Below are positions 31,820 to 39,963 of a stretch of 39,963 nt of DNA, in pieces (position 1 is the first letter of the stretch; every line of letters starts with the position of its first letter). Location of the stretch: the NCBI GenBank assembly GCA_904379015.1, contig CAJFHG010000026.1, positions 1 through 39,963 of the forward strand. Reading direction: 5' to 3'. A program made the translations under genes and the position numbers. The notes beneath the pieces were generated by a model. The model had not been told where the DNA came from and ran no database searches. It saw only the letters and a list, made by a program, of their open reading frames with translations. The stretch comes from Candidatus Paralachnospira caecorum (GTDB lineage: Bacteria; Bacillota; Clostridia; Lachnospirales; Lachnospiraceae).

Positions 31820-32485
31820 GTGAAACGGAGAAAATACGCATACCAGGGGTTTTATAACGTATATGTAAAGCGCTGGCTTGACGTGGCGATTTCGGGGGCG
31901 GCGCTCTGCTTTCTGTGGCCGCTGTTTCTGATCATCGGCGCCGCCATCGCGGCAGAATCCGGATTTCCCGTGTTTTACAGGGCAGAAAGAGGCGGATATC
32001 TCGGAAAACCCTTTTCAATCTGCAAATTTCGTTCTATGATAAAAGGAGCAGATAAAAAGGGCGGCGGGACGACGGCGTTTCATGACAGCCGGATCACAAA
32101 GGTGGGGAATATCCTCCGCAAGACAAAGCTGGATGAGCTTCCGCAGCTGGTCCAGGTCCTGACCGGAAAGATGAGCCTGATCGGACCGAGACCGGAGCTG
32201 CTTCAGTATACGGAGCAGTATCAGGGAAAGGAAAAGCTGATTCTGAAGGTCAGACCCGGCATCACGGATTTCAGTTCCCTTGAGTTCATCAATCTGGATG
32301 AGATTGTGGGCGGCGAGAACGCCGATGAGATGTATGAGAAGTATGTGCTGAAAAGGAAAAACGCGCTGCGCGTTCAGTACGCGGAGCAGGTATCCTTCCG
32401 GACAGACGCGGCGCTGCTGTTTAAAACGGTCTATCAGGTGATCAGAAAGGCATATGGGTTTCTTGTGAAGAAAGAGCACAGGTGA
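31820..32485 (+). CDS. Initiating sugar-phosphate transferase (bacterial sugar transferase family)
   Basis: A 221-residue monotopic phosphoglycosyl transferase that puts the first sugar phosphate onto undecaprenyl phosphate. The N-terminal hydrophobic hairpin (about 20-45) is followed by [11 protein letters not shown], then [21 protein letters not shown] (the DE catalytic pair in LDELPQ), then SLIGPRPEL and [13 protein letters not shown]. These are the hallmarks of the PglC/WbaP-like family. The start is GTG, with GGGGAGG 7 nt upstream. Given the PglF-like dehydratase upstream, a diNAcBac- or FucNAc-type first sugar is plausible but not shown. Confidence 0.93.
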   Translation: MKRRKYAYQGFYNVYVKRWLDVAISGAALCFLWPLFLIIGAAIAAESGFPVFYRAERGGYLGKPFSICKFRSMIKGADKKGGGTTAFHDSRITKVGNILRKTKLDELPQLVQVLTGKMSLIGPRPELLQYTEQYQGKEKLILKVRPGITDFSSLEFINLDEIVGGENADEMYEKYVLKRKNALRVQYAEQVSFRTDAALLFKTVYQVIRKAYGFLVKKEHR

Positions 32486-32490
32486 AGGTT

Positions 32491-33429
32491 ATGGAATATC
32501 TCGTGTTGAAAAATTCGGATCTGCGGGTTTCGCGGTTCTGCATGGGCGGATGTCCCATGGGCGGCTACGGCTGGGGCGCTGTCCGTGAGGATGAACTGAC
32601 AGCGGCGGTGCACAGCGCTCTGGAGAACGGCGTCACCTTTTTTGACACCGCCGACACCTATGGACTCGGGCAGTCTGAGCGGACCCTGGGAAAGGCGCTG
32701 GGAAGCCACAGGCATGAAGTGGTGATCGGAGACAAATTTGGCGTCCGTGTGGAGGGAGGCCGGACTTTTTATGACAACAGCATACAGTGGATGGAGAGCG
32801 CCCTTGACAACAGCCTGAAGCGTCTGGGGACAGATTATATTGATCTGTACCAGATCCATTACAGAGACGGAAAAACGGATATCCTGACGGTGCTTGACGG
32901 GCTGAACAGAATGAAGGAAAAGGGGAAAATCCGGTATTTTGGTCTTTCCAATATCCACAGGGAGGATTGGGAAGAGCTTGGCCGGTGTGCGGGCTCTTTT
33001 GTGAGTTTCCAGGATGAATACAGTCTGGCCTGCAGAAAGAATGAGGCGGATATTGTTGATCTGGCTGAAAAACTGAACGCGACGCCCCTGACCTGGGGCA
33101 GTTTGGGGCAGGGCATCCTGACAGGAAAATATACAAAGGATAATGTGAATTTCGGAAGCGATGACCGCCGCTCCCGGGAGGTTTACGTGAATTTTCATGG
33201 GGAAAAGCTGATCAGAAATCTGGAGATCGTGGAGGTGCTGAAGCAGATCGCTTCGGACCGGGGAAAATCAGTGCCGGCTGTGGCAATCCGCTTTATCCTG
33301 GATTATCTGAAGGACAGCGTGGTGCTGGCGGGAGTCAAAAGACCGGCCCAGCTCCTGGATAATCTTTCGGCGATGAACTGGCACTTAAGTGAGGAAGAGC
33401 TTCTGCGGCTCAAGGAGGTATCTGCATGA
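32491..33429 (+). CDS. Aldo/keto reductase
   Basis: A 312-residue NADPH-dependent oxidoreductase of the (beta/alpha)8 AKR superfamily. The catalytic tetrad is seen as Asp and Tyr in FFDTADTYG, Lys in GDKFG and His in YQIHYRD. The C-terminal NADP-binding part (VVLAGVKRPAQLLDNL) is present. I start at ATG 32491 (MEYLVLKNSDLRVSRFCMGG), which fits the family. A GTG at 32482 overlapping the previous stop is possible. It overlaps the transketolase gene by 4 nt (ATGA). Here it probably reduces a ketose or aldose for an unusual sugar or polyol of the polysaccharide; substrate inferred. Confidence 0.88.
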   Translation: MEYLVLKNSDLRVSRFCMGGCPMGGYGWGAVREDELTAAVHSALENGVTFFDTADTYGLGQSERTLGKALGSHRHEVVIGDKFGVRVEGGRTFYDNSIQWMESALDNSLKRLGTDYIDLYQIHYRDGKTDILTVLDGLNRMKEKGKIRYFGLSNIHREDWEELGRCAGSFVSFQDEYSLACRKNEADIVDLAEKLNATPLTWGSLGQGILTGKYTKDNVNFGSDDRRSREVYVNFHGEKLIRNLEIVEVLKQIASDRGKSVPAVAIRFILDYLKDSVVLAGVKRPAQLLDNLSAMNWHLSEEELLRLKEVSA

Positions 33430-34391
33430 ACAGTGAAGTGCTGGCCTGGGAAATACGCAGGCATGGAATAGAAATGACTCATTTGTCAGGAGGAAGCCAT
33501 ATCGGCGCGATCCTGTCAGTGGCGGATATCATCGCGGTTCTTTACGCTGACATCATGCGTTACCATGCTGACGATCCGGAATGGGACGGAAGAGACCGGT
33601 TCATCCTGAGCAAAGGTCACGCAGGCGCCGCGATTTACGCGGCTCTGGCGGAATCCGGATTTTTCAGTGTGGACGAGCTGAAAACGCATTACGCGGACGG
33701 CAGCCGTCTGTCGGGGCATGTATCCCACCATCTTCCGGGCGTGGATTTTTCCACAGGCTCTCTGGGCCACGGACTTTCCGCCGCGGTGGGAATGGCCTAC
33801 GCGGCCAGGAAGGACGGGAAATCTCACCGGGTTTTTGTGGTTCTGGGAGACGGAGAATGTGATGAAGGAGAGGTATGGGAAGCGGCTCTCTTTGCCAATC
33901 ATTTCAGGCTGGATAATCTCACTGCCGTCGTAGATCATAACCATATGCAGTCCCTGGATTTCTGCGAAAACACACTGGAGCTGGAGGATTTCGGAGCAAA
34001 GTGGAAGGCCTTCGGCTGGAATGTGAAAGAGATAGACGGGCACAGCCATGAAGCCCTTCGCGGAGCTTTGAAAGACAGCCGGCAGGAAAATGGTGATCAG
34101 GACGGAACCGGACGCGGAAACGGCCGGCCGACGGTGGTGATCGCCAATACGGTAAAGGGAAAAGGCGTTTCGTTTATGGAGAACGACATTCTCTGGCATT
34201 ATCGCTTTCCTCATGACGGATGGGAATATGACTGCGCAGTCAATGAACTGCACAAAATCCGGCCGGAGGGCGCGGAGGATGTCTACACACCGGAGGGAAT
34301 CCCGGATCCGGCCCTGCCCGGACCGGACGCGGATATTGGAAATGATCATACGATGACTGCCGGATACCATCCTGATTATCCGGCGCGTTAG
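33426..34391 (+). CDS. Transketolase, N-terminal (TPP-binding) subunit
   Basis: A 321-residue protein equal to the first half of transketolase. SKGHAGAAIYAAL, the TGSLGHGLSAAVGMA stretch and the thiamine-diphosphate motif GDGECDEGEVWEAALFANHF (GDG...N) are intact. Family members of this split type form heterodimers with a separate C-terminal subunit, encoded 10 nt downstream. They transfer a two-carbon ketol unit. Residues 225-235 are an odd Gly/Asp/Arg-rich insertion (QDGTGRGNGR), and the C-terminus carries a Pro/Asp-rich extension. Placement in a polysaccharide locus points to synthesis of a special sugar rather than the central pentose phosphate pathway. Confidence 0.92.
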   Translation: MNSEVLAWEIRRHGIEMTHLSGGSHIGAILSVADIIAVLYADIMRYHADDPEWDGRDRFILSKGHAGAAIYAALAESGFFSVDELKTHYADGSRLSGHVSHHLPGVDFSTGSLGHGLSAAVGMAYAARKDGKSHRVFVVLGDGECDEGEVWEAALFANHFRLDNLTAVVDHNHMQSLDFCENTLELEDFGAKWKAFGWNVKEIDGHSHEALRGALKDSRQENGDQDGTGRGNGRPTVVIANTVKGKGVSFMENDILWHYRFPHDGWEYDCAVNELHKIRPEGAEDVYTPEGIPDPALPGPDADIGNDHTMTAGYHPDYPAR

Positions 34392-34401
34392 GAGGTATGA
34401 G

Positions 34402-35340
34402 ATGAGAGATACGTTTGTGCGCACGCTGATCGATCTGGCGAAACAGGATTCTAACATAGAGCTGGTGACAGGAGATCTGGGGTTCGGCGTTCTGAAGCCC
34501 TTCTGGGAGCAGCTTCCCAATCAGTTTACCAACGCGGGGATCGCGGAGCAGAATATGACCTCCATGGCAGCGGGAATGGCATTGGAGGGGAAAACGGTTT
34601 TTACTTATTCGATCGGGAATTTTCCGACTCTGCGGTGCCTGGAGCAGGTCCGAAACGACTGCGCCTATCATCATGCCAACGTCAAGATTGTCTGCATCGG
34701 CGGAGGATTTGTGTATGGCTCCCTGGGAATGAGCCATCAGGCGACGGAGGACATTGCCATTATGAGGGCGCTTCCCGACGTGGCGGTGCTCTGTCCCGGA
34801 GACGCAGCAGAGGCAGAAGCGGCGACAAGGGCCATTGTCGCCTGGAAGGGAACCTGTTATCTCAGGCTGGGACGCGGCGGAGAGAGACGGGTCCATGATC
34901 ATATTGACAATTATCAGCTGGGAAAGGCGCTGAAGATCCGGGAAACCTGCGGGGCGCCGCGAAAAAGAAGCGCGGCTGTTTTTTCGACCGGCGCCATACT
35001 GGATGTGGCCTGTGATACGGCGGCTCTTCTGGAGGAAGCGGGGGTTCATGTGATCCAGTACAGCTTTCCGACTGTGAAGCCGCTGGATGAGGATGTGATC
35101 CGGGCATGCGCTGATCAGACTGATTTGATCGTGACGGTGGAGGAACACAGCATCATAGGCGGCCTGGGCGGCGCTGCGGCTGAGGTTATGGCGGAAAACG
35201 GGAGCCGCGCCAGACTGCTGCGGATCGGCCTGGAGGATCTGTACTGTACGACAGTGGGAAGCCAGAAGTATCTGCGGGGCCAGTACGGCATGACGGCTGA
35301 AAATGCCGCGGCGCGGGCTCTGAACATACTGAATCGCTGA
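34402..35340 (+). CDS. Transketolase, C-terminal (pyrimidine-binding) subunit
   Basis: A 312-residue partner of the preceding subunit. TGDLGFGVLKPF, FTNAGIAEQNMTSMAAGMAL (with the catalytic Glu of AEQN) and GMSHQATEDIAIMRALPDV belong to the PYR domain. The C-terminal domain is seen in VIQYSFPTVKPLDED and VTVEEHSIIGGLGGAAAEV. GGAGG lies just before the ATG. With the N-terminal subunit and the aldo/keto reductase it forms a three-gene cassette with coupled starts. DXP-synthase-like activity cannot be excluded by eye, but split transketolase is the better match. Confidence 0.92.
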   Translation: MRDTFVRTLIDLAKQDSNIELVTGDLGFGVLKPFWEQLPNQFTNAGIAEQNMTSMAAGMALEGKTVFTYSIGNFPTLRCLEQVRNDCAYHHANVKIVCIGGGFVYGSLGMSHQATEDIAIMRALPDVAVLCPGDAAEAEAATRAIVAWKGTCYLRLGRGGERRVHDHIDNYQLGKALKIRETCGAPRKRSAAVFSTGAILDVACDTAALLEEAGVHVIQYSFPTVKPLDEDVIRACADQTDLIVTVEEHSIIGGLGGAAAEVMAENGSRARLLRIGLEDLYCTTVGSQKYLRGQYGMTAENAAARALNILNR

Positions 35341-35454
35341 TCATCCGGGCAGCAGGTATTCCAAGCCGGCCGGAACAAAAAGCGGCCGGAGGATCAGAAA
35401 ATCAAAATCGGCCCTGCGGCAGGCAGGCTGAAACACAGGGGTTGAAAATACGGT

Positions 35455-36576
35455 ATGAGTAAGCGGATATTGATTACATCTACAGATCTGATGATGATCC
35501 AGTTCCTGGTGCCTCATGTGATCTGTCTTTCCCGCAATGGATTTGAGGTGGAAATTGCCTGTTCCGAAGTCGGGGGAAGAATGGCGGAAATCAGGGAAAA
35601 AACAGCGGGCTATGTAAAGGCTGTACATGAAGTGCGCCTGGTCCGGAGCCCTGCCTCTCTGAAAAATTTCCAGGGTTACGGCGATATGAAAAAGGTGATC
35701 CGAAACGGCGGATATGACGTGATCTGGACAAACGAACCGGTCATGGGGGTCGTCACCCGGCTGGCGGCCAGGCAGGCCAGAAAGCACGGAACAAAAGTGG
35801 TCTATATGGTGCATGGATTCCATTTTTTTAAAGGCGCGTCAAAGCTGAACTGGATGCTCTATTATCCGACAGAGCGGATCATGGCTCATGACTGCGATAT
35901 GATCGTCACCATTAACCGGGAAGATTACCGGAGAGCGCGGACGATGAAGGTAAAGCAGGTGAAGTATATACATGGTATCGGTGTTGATACGGAACGGCTG
36001 AAGCCCAGAGAAGAATGGTGCGATATCAGACAGGAACTGGGGATTCCCAAAGATGCGTTCCTGGTGCTTTCAGTAGGAGAGCTGAACAAGAATAAAAACC
36101 ATCAGGTCATCATCCGGGCGCTTGGCATTTTGAAAGATCCGGATATTCACTATGTGATATGCGGAAAAGGAGAACTGCTCGACAGTCTGAAAGAGCTGGC
36201 GCGGAAGCAGGGAGTGGACCGACAGGTGCATTTCCTGGGATACCGTACAGATGTGGTGGATATCTACGGACAGGCGGATTTATTCGCGTTTCCGTCTTAC
36301 CGGGAGGGACTTGGACTGGCTTCCCTCGAAGCGATGTACTGCGGACTGGCACTGCTGGCTTCTGATATGCGGGGCGCGAGGGATTATGTAAAGAACGGAG
36401 TTTCCGGCTTCCTGTGTGATCCGGATGACGTAAAAGGATTTGCCGGGGCGATCCGGCAGATGAAGCGGGACAGCGCCCTGCGGATCAAATGCGGAAAAAG
36501 AAATAAAAAGCAGGTGGCGCCTTACTGCCTGGATCATGTGAAACATGAAGTGCTGAATCTATTCAAGGAGCTTTAG
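35455..36576 (+). CDS. Glycosyltransferase, GT4 family
   Basis: A 373-residue cytosolic or membrane-associated GT-B enzyme. The N-terminal acceptor domain contains VVYMVHGFHFFKGAS (frequent in capsule GT4 enzymes) and YIHGIGVDTERL. The donor domain has LSVGELNKNKNHQVIIRAL, VHFLGYRTDVVDIYGQADLF and the E-x7-E signature in SYREGLGLASLEAM. It transfers a sugar from a nucleotide donor to the lipid-linked repeat. No SD is close to the ATG; AGGGG lies about 11-15 nt upstream, so expression may be modest. A perfect CCGGCCG/CGGCCGG hairpin lies in the 114-nt gap upstream. Confidence 0.9.
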   Translation: MSKRILITSTDLMMIQFLVPHVICLSRNGFEVEIACSEVGGRMAEIREKTAGYVKAVHEVRLVRSPASLKNFQGYGDMKKVIRNGGYDVIWTNEPVMGVVTRLAARQARKHGTKVVYMVHGFHFFKGASKLNWMLYYPTERIMAHDCDMIVTINREDYRRARTMKVKQVKYIHGIGVDTERLKPREEWCDIRQELGIPKDAFLVLSVGELNKNKNHQVIIRALGILKDPDIHYVICGKGELLDSLKELARKQGVDRQVHFLGYRTDVVDIYGQADLFAFPSYREGLGLASLEAMYCGLALLASDMRGARDYVKNGVSGFLCDPDDVKGFAGAIRQMKRDSALRIKCGKRNKKQVAPYCLDHVKHEVLNLFKEL

Positions 36577-36582
36577 CGGAAG

Positions 36583-38760
36583 ATGAGCGAAAAAAAATAC
36601 AGCGTGATCATTCCTGTATATAATTCAGAAAAAACATTAAAACGCTGCCTGGACAGTCTTCTCAGTCAGGGCAGGGAAGATGCGGAAATTATTATTGTCA
36701 ACGACGGCTCATCTGACCGCAGCGAGCAGCTGATTGCCGGATATCTGCAGAACAATCCCGGAATTCTTTATCTGAAACAGACGAATAAGGGGGTTTCCAG
36801 CGCCAGAAATCACGGACTGGAAAAGGCTTCCGGCCAGTATATTACGTTTGTAGACAGCGATGATTTTGTCGCGGATACATATTTTCAAGAACTGGACCGG
36901 ATGGGCGGAATCCAGGACGCGGATCTGATCATGTTTTCTCAAAAAACCGTGGGAGGCCCGGGAGAGAACGAAGCTGTGCTGTATCAGAAGCTGGCGCGGA
37001 TGCAGGACCGGGCGGAGATCCTTGAGCTGCTTCTTTCCAGCAGAAAAATCATGACTCCCTGGAATAAAAGATTTAAACGAAGCCTGATTGAACGATATCA
37101 CATCCGTTTTCAGAAACGCATGCAGACGGGAGAGGATTTTAATTTCTGTCTGGCATATGCGGTATGCTGCGGTTCCCTTGCGGTGGTGGATTCTAAGATC
37201 TACTGTGTGGATATCAGCGACCGGAAATCTCTTTCCAGAAGATACAGACCAAAACTGGATCAGCTGCTTTCCGACGTGTTTGTGACCGCGGCAAAGACAG
37301 TCAGAGGAAGCAGACTAGGGACTTCGGAGAAAGCGCGCCTTCTCCGGGTGATCGATTATCTGTTTACAAAGAATGTATTTACCTGCATTGCGGAAGAGTT
37401 TAAGGTGAGCAGGCCGGATTATCGGAAGGATAAAGAAAGAGCGGAGGAGATCTGCAGACAGTTTCGAAAAAAACTGTGCAGAAAAGGGGAATACTACGGC
37501 GTTGTCCATTTTGCTCTCCGTTTGATGATCAGATGCAGAATGACTTTTCTGATGTATCAGGTGGCCAGTGTGGTCAAGGGAAGGGCATTTGGTGTTTATG
37601 CGGAGGAACAGTGCTTCATGAGCAGGATCAAGATTTTAATCGTGGCAGGAGCCATGGATGTGGGCGGGATTGAAAACCAGCTGATGCATCTTCTGAGAAA
37701 CGCTGACAGGGAAAAATTTCAGATTGACTATACATCGACCATGGAGCATGCTTATTACAGAGACGAAATTGAACGTCTGGGAGGACAGTATATTGTGATC
37801 CCGGAAATGAACTGGAAAAATCCTCTGCCGTATTGCCGTGCCCTTTATCGTACCATGAAAAATGGCAGCTATGACGTGGTGCATTCACACGAGCTGTTTC
37901 ACAGCGGAATTGTCATGTATCTTGCCCGGCGCGCCGGCATCAGGGGACGGTTTGTCCATGCGCATAACTGGTCAGACGGGGATGGAACCGGCCGGAAAAG
38001 AAGTCTGCCGCGCAGAATCTATAACTGTGTTATGCGAAGGATGATTCTCCGGTATTCCAATCAGCAGATTGCCTGCTCGACACTGGCCGGAAAATTTCTG
38101 TTTGGCGAAAAAACGGTCGCAAAGTCTTCCTATCATCTTGTTTATAATTCAGTAGATACGTCCAAATTCATTGATCATTATGGAAAGTCAGAGACAGGCG
38201 AGTTTACAGGCGATGGGTGGATCAATGTACTGCATGTGGGCAGAGTAACCGTGATAAAAAATCAGCTTTTCCTGGTAAAAATGGCAGAAATCTTCAGGCA
38301 GCGCGGAGAAAACATACGAATCCTGTGCGCGGGAAACGGCGATAAAAATTATGAAGATCAGGTGAAACGCCAGATTAAAGAGCATCATCTGGAGCCTTAT
38401 ATTAAAATGCTGGGAGTACGGGGGGATATCGATGTGCTGATGAGGAAATCTAAGGCATTTGTCCTTCCCTCTTTATATGAAGGGATGCCTTTGGTTATGA
38501 TAGAGGCCCAGGCGGCAGGATTGCCCTGTGTTGCGGCCGATACATTTTCTCATGAGGTGGATTTTGAACTGGACAGAGTCTGCTGGCTGGATCTCAGCCT
38601 GGGCACCGAGGCCTGGTGTGACGCGGTGGAAAAAGCCATTCGGCTGCCCTTTGTTGAAAAAAATCGGGTAAACAACGCCATTGCGGATAAAAAATTTGAT
38701 TCCCGCATGTTCGCGGAAATTGTTTGCGGATTGTATGAAAAAGCGGTCAGGGATGCGTGA
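36583..38760 (+). CDS. GT2-GT4 bifunctional glycosyltransferase (fusion)
   Basis: A 725-residue two-domain enzyme. Residues 1-~335 are a GT-A family 2 transferase (SVIIPVYNSEKTLKRCLDSL, EIIIVNDGSSD, YITFVDSDDF, KRMQTGEDFNF). From Met346 (37618) a complete GT-B family 4 transferase begins (MSRIKILIVAGAMDVGGIEN, VLHVGRVTVIKNQLFLV, PSLYEGMPLVMIEAQAAGLP). The join is abrupt: GGAGG (37602-37606) lies 11 nt before the internal ATG, so the second enzyme might also be made alone. It could add two consecutive sugars of the repeat unit. Confidence 0.9.
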   Translation: MSEKKYSVIIPVYNSEKTLKRCLDSLLSQGREDAEIIIVNDGSSDRSEQLIAGYLQNNPGILYLKQTNKGVSSARNHGLEKASGQYITFVDSDDFVADTYFQELDRMGGIQDADLIMFSQKTVGGPGENEAVLYQKLARMQDRAEILELLLSSRKIMTPWNKRFKRSLIERYHIRFQKRMQTGEDFNFCLAYAVCCGSLAVVDSKIYCVDISDRKSLSRRYRPKLDQLLSDVFVTAAKTVRGSRLGTSEKARLLRVIDYLFTKNVFTCIAEEFKVSRPDYRKDKERAEEICRQFRKKLCRKGEYYGVVHFALRLMIRCRMTFLMYQVASVVKGRAFGVYAEEQCFMSRIKILIVAGAMDVGGIENQLMHLLRNADREKFQIDYTSTMEHAYYRDEIERLGGQYIVIPEMNWKNPLPYCRALYRTMKNGSYDVVHSHELFHSGIVMYLARRAGIRGRFVHAHNWSDGDGTGRKRSLPRRIYNCVMRRMILRYSNQQIACSTLAGKFLFGEKTVAKSSYHLVYNSVDTSKFIDHYGKSETGEFTGDGWINVLHVGRVTVIKNQLFLVKMAEIFRQRGENIRILCAGNGDKNYEDQVKRQIKEHHLEPYIKMLGVRGDIDVLMRKSKAFVLPSLYEGMPLVMIEAQAAGLPCVAADTFSHEVDFELDRVCWLDLSLGTEAWCDAVEKAIRLPFVEKNRVNNAIADKKFDSRMFAEIVCGLYEKAVRDA

Positions 38761-38766
38761 AGTGAT

Positions 38767-39897
38767 ATGATAAAAATTCTTTTTTTTATTCCGGGCCTGT
38801 CGGAGGGCGGAGCCGAAAAAGTGCTGAGAAGCCTTGTAAATAATATGGATCAGTCAGAATTTGATATTACCGTCCATACCATAGCAGAAGAACAGCCCGA
38901 GAAGTACCTTGTGCCGGGGATTCATTACAAAGCAATCAATCGGTGCAAGAATCCTTTATTCAGAAAAATATTTCAGTATTGGATCAGACTGTGCGCGGAA
39001 CTGAAAGTATTATATCCTCTTTATATCAAAGATGATTATGATATAGAGGTGGCTTATTTGGAAACAGCAGCTACAAAAATTATCGCTCAGTCAACAAATA
39101 AAAACGCGAAAAAATTAGCCTGGGTTCATTGTGATCTTTCAAAAAAAGAAGGTATGGAAAAGGTTGTTGATAAAGTTCGGCGGCAATATAAACAATACGA
39201 TAAGATTGTCTGTGTATCAGAAGATGTAAGGTCAGGATTTTATAAATTATTAGGACAAGATTTTAATACAGTTGTAGTGAATAATGTGATTGATGATGCT
39301 GAAATCAATATAAAAGCGAAAGAGCCTATTGATTGTCAGGCAAATTCTGATGAAGTGCAGCTTATGGCAGTTGGGCGGCTTAGTCCAGAAAAAAATTATG
39401 AGCATTTAATTATGACTTGCGGCAAGCTTAAGAGGGAAGGGATTCGTTTTCATTTGAATATTTTAGGGGGTGGTCCAGAGAAAGATCATTTGTTTCAGAT
39501 TATTCATGATTTAAAACTGGATCAAAATATTACTTTGAAAGGCCATGTCGATAATCCATATCCTTGGATGAAAAAAGCAGACATCATTATTTGTTCATCT
39601 AAATATGAGGGATTAAGTACTGTTATTCAAGAAGCGATGATATTAGGGAAAGCAATCATTACGACTCCTTGTGGTGGAATGAGAGACTTATTAGGAGAAT
39701 CAGAATACGGAATGATTATTGACTTTTCGGAAGATGGGCTTTATAAAGGTTTGTATCGAATGATCGATTCTGAAGATTTAAGATGCTTTTATAGCAAAAA
39801 AGCAAAGGAACGGAGTCGCTTGTTTTCAAAAACAGCTGTTATTGGAGCTACGCAAGAATTATTTACTAAGACTTCCCACACCAATAAGGTGTGTTGA
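38767..39897 (+). CDS. Glycosyltransferase, GT4 family, AT-rich
   Basis: A 376-residue GT-B transferase. The N-terminus (ILFFIPGLSEGGAEKVLRSL) is the 'GGAEKV' type common in capsule and O-antigen loci. The donor domain has LMAVGRLSPEKNYEHLI, ITLKGHVDNPYPWMKKADII and SSKYEGLSTVIQEAMILGKA with E-x7-E. Composition changes inside the gene: near the start GC is about 40-47%, but after about 39,000 it is roughly 22-37%, unlike the upstream genes (50-60%). This suggests a recombination boundary with a variable, horizontally acquired part. The last codons form a small hairpin CACACC/GGTGTG (39877-39893). Confidence 0.9.
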   Translation: MIKILFFIPGLSEGGAEKVLRSLVNNMDQSEFDITVHTIAEEQPEKYLVPGIHYKAINRCKNPLFRKIFQYWIRLCAELKVLYPLYIKDDYDIEVAYLETAATKIIAQSTNKNAKKLAWVHCDLSKKEGMEKVVDKVRRQYKQYDKIVCVSEDVRSGFYKLLGQDFNTVVVNNVIDDAEINIKAKEPIDCQANSDEVQLMAVGRLSPEKNYEHLIMTCGKLKREGIRFHLNILGGGPEKDHLFQIIHDLKLDQNITLKGHVDNPYPWMKKADIIICSSKYEGLSTVIQEAMILGKAIITTPCGGMRDLLGESEYGMIIDFSEDGLYKGLYRMIDSEDLRCFYSKKAKERSRLFSKTAVIGATQELFTKTSHTNKVC

Positions 39898-39950
39898 ACC
39901 TTAAAAATTCAATATTTCAACCAATAAAAAAGGCATAAATACGTTCCGTT

Positions 39951-39959
39951 TGCTATAAT
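39951..39959 (+). promoter_or_regulatory. Extended -10 element at the window edge
   Basis: TGCTATAAT (39951-39959) is a TGn-extended consensus -10 box. The -35 region (about 39931-39936) is poor, as is common for extended -10 promoters. It probably drives a gene beginning beyond the window, implying a separate transcription unit after the last glycosyltransferase. Confidence 0.45.
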
Positions 39960-39963
39960 GGAA

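Noticed and set aside
35366-35389. CCGGCCG/CGGCCGG hairpin as a terminator after the transketolase genes
   Set aside because: No T-run follows the stem and the next gene lies on the same strand without its own clear promoter.

Overview
The window looks like a chromosome segment from a Gram-positive anaerobe of the Clostridia, most likely a Lachnospiraceae-type gut bacterium. This rests on strong AGGAGG-type ribosome binding sites, a clostridial rpsB-tsf pair, a hybrid cluster protein under a Crp/Fnr regulator, class B sortase, LCP and CpsB-type surface polysaccharide genes, and moderate GC. GC is roughly 55-60% in the capsule kinases and falls to about 30% in the last kilobase. I see no rRNA, tRNA, CRISPR array, transposase or integrase.

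Region by region. (1) 1-2024: a promoter and leader, then rpsB-tsf, closed by a strong terminator. (2) 2100-6300: an AT-richer accessory patch. It holds a nested inverted repeat, a Phd/RelE-like toxin-antitoxin pair with an apparent operator, the wreck of a two-component system, and a membrane-anchored caspase-like protein. (3) 6300-9172: a GNAT acetyltransferase divergent from a large cell-wall protein across a perfect 17-bp palindrome, then an HxlR regulator broken by one amber codon. (4) 9243-14557: a Crp/Fnr regulator divergent from hcp with a well-placed activator site, then small cytosolic genes (DUF1349-like, PH-like, Cys-rich, lone EF-Tu domain-2 barrel) and a metallo-beta-lactamase-fold gene that has lost its active site. 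(5) 14723-18986: an operon of a P-type ATPase with Na+,K+-ATPase-like ion-site motifs and two RCK/TrkA proteins. (6) 19159-39897: a large surface polysaccharide locus.

The polysaccharide locus starts with a promoter, then an apparent leader terminator, then a PglF/CapD-like 4,6-dehydratase. A surface module follows: SipW-like S26 peptidase, ABC exporter, sortase B, LCP ligase and a tiny sortase substrate. Next come two membrane-anchored Ig-like proteins, a CpsB phosphatase, two consecutive Wzz-BY-kinase fusions (the second with a Gly-Tyr tail), an initiating sugar-phosphate transferase, an aldo/keto reductase with a split transketolase, and three glycosyltransferase genes, one a GT2-GT4 fusion. 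Flippase and polymerase are not in the window and probably lie downstream.

The best candidates for something undescribed are the exporter/peptidase/sortase/tiny-substrate module, the Na,K-ATPase-like pump with two RCK partners and no adjacent Trk/Ktr channel, and the attenuator-like leader of the polysaccharide locus. Three genes between 3.0 and 14.6 kb are decayed by clearly visible lesions.
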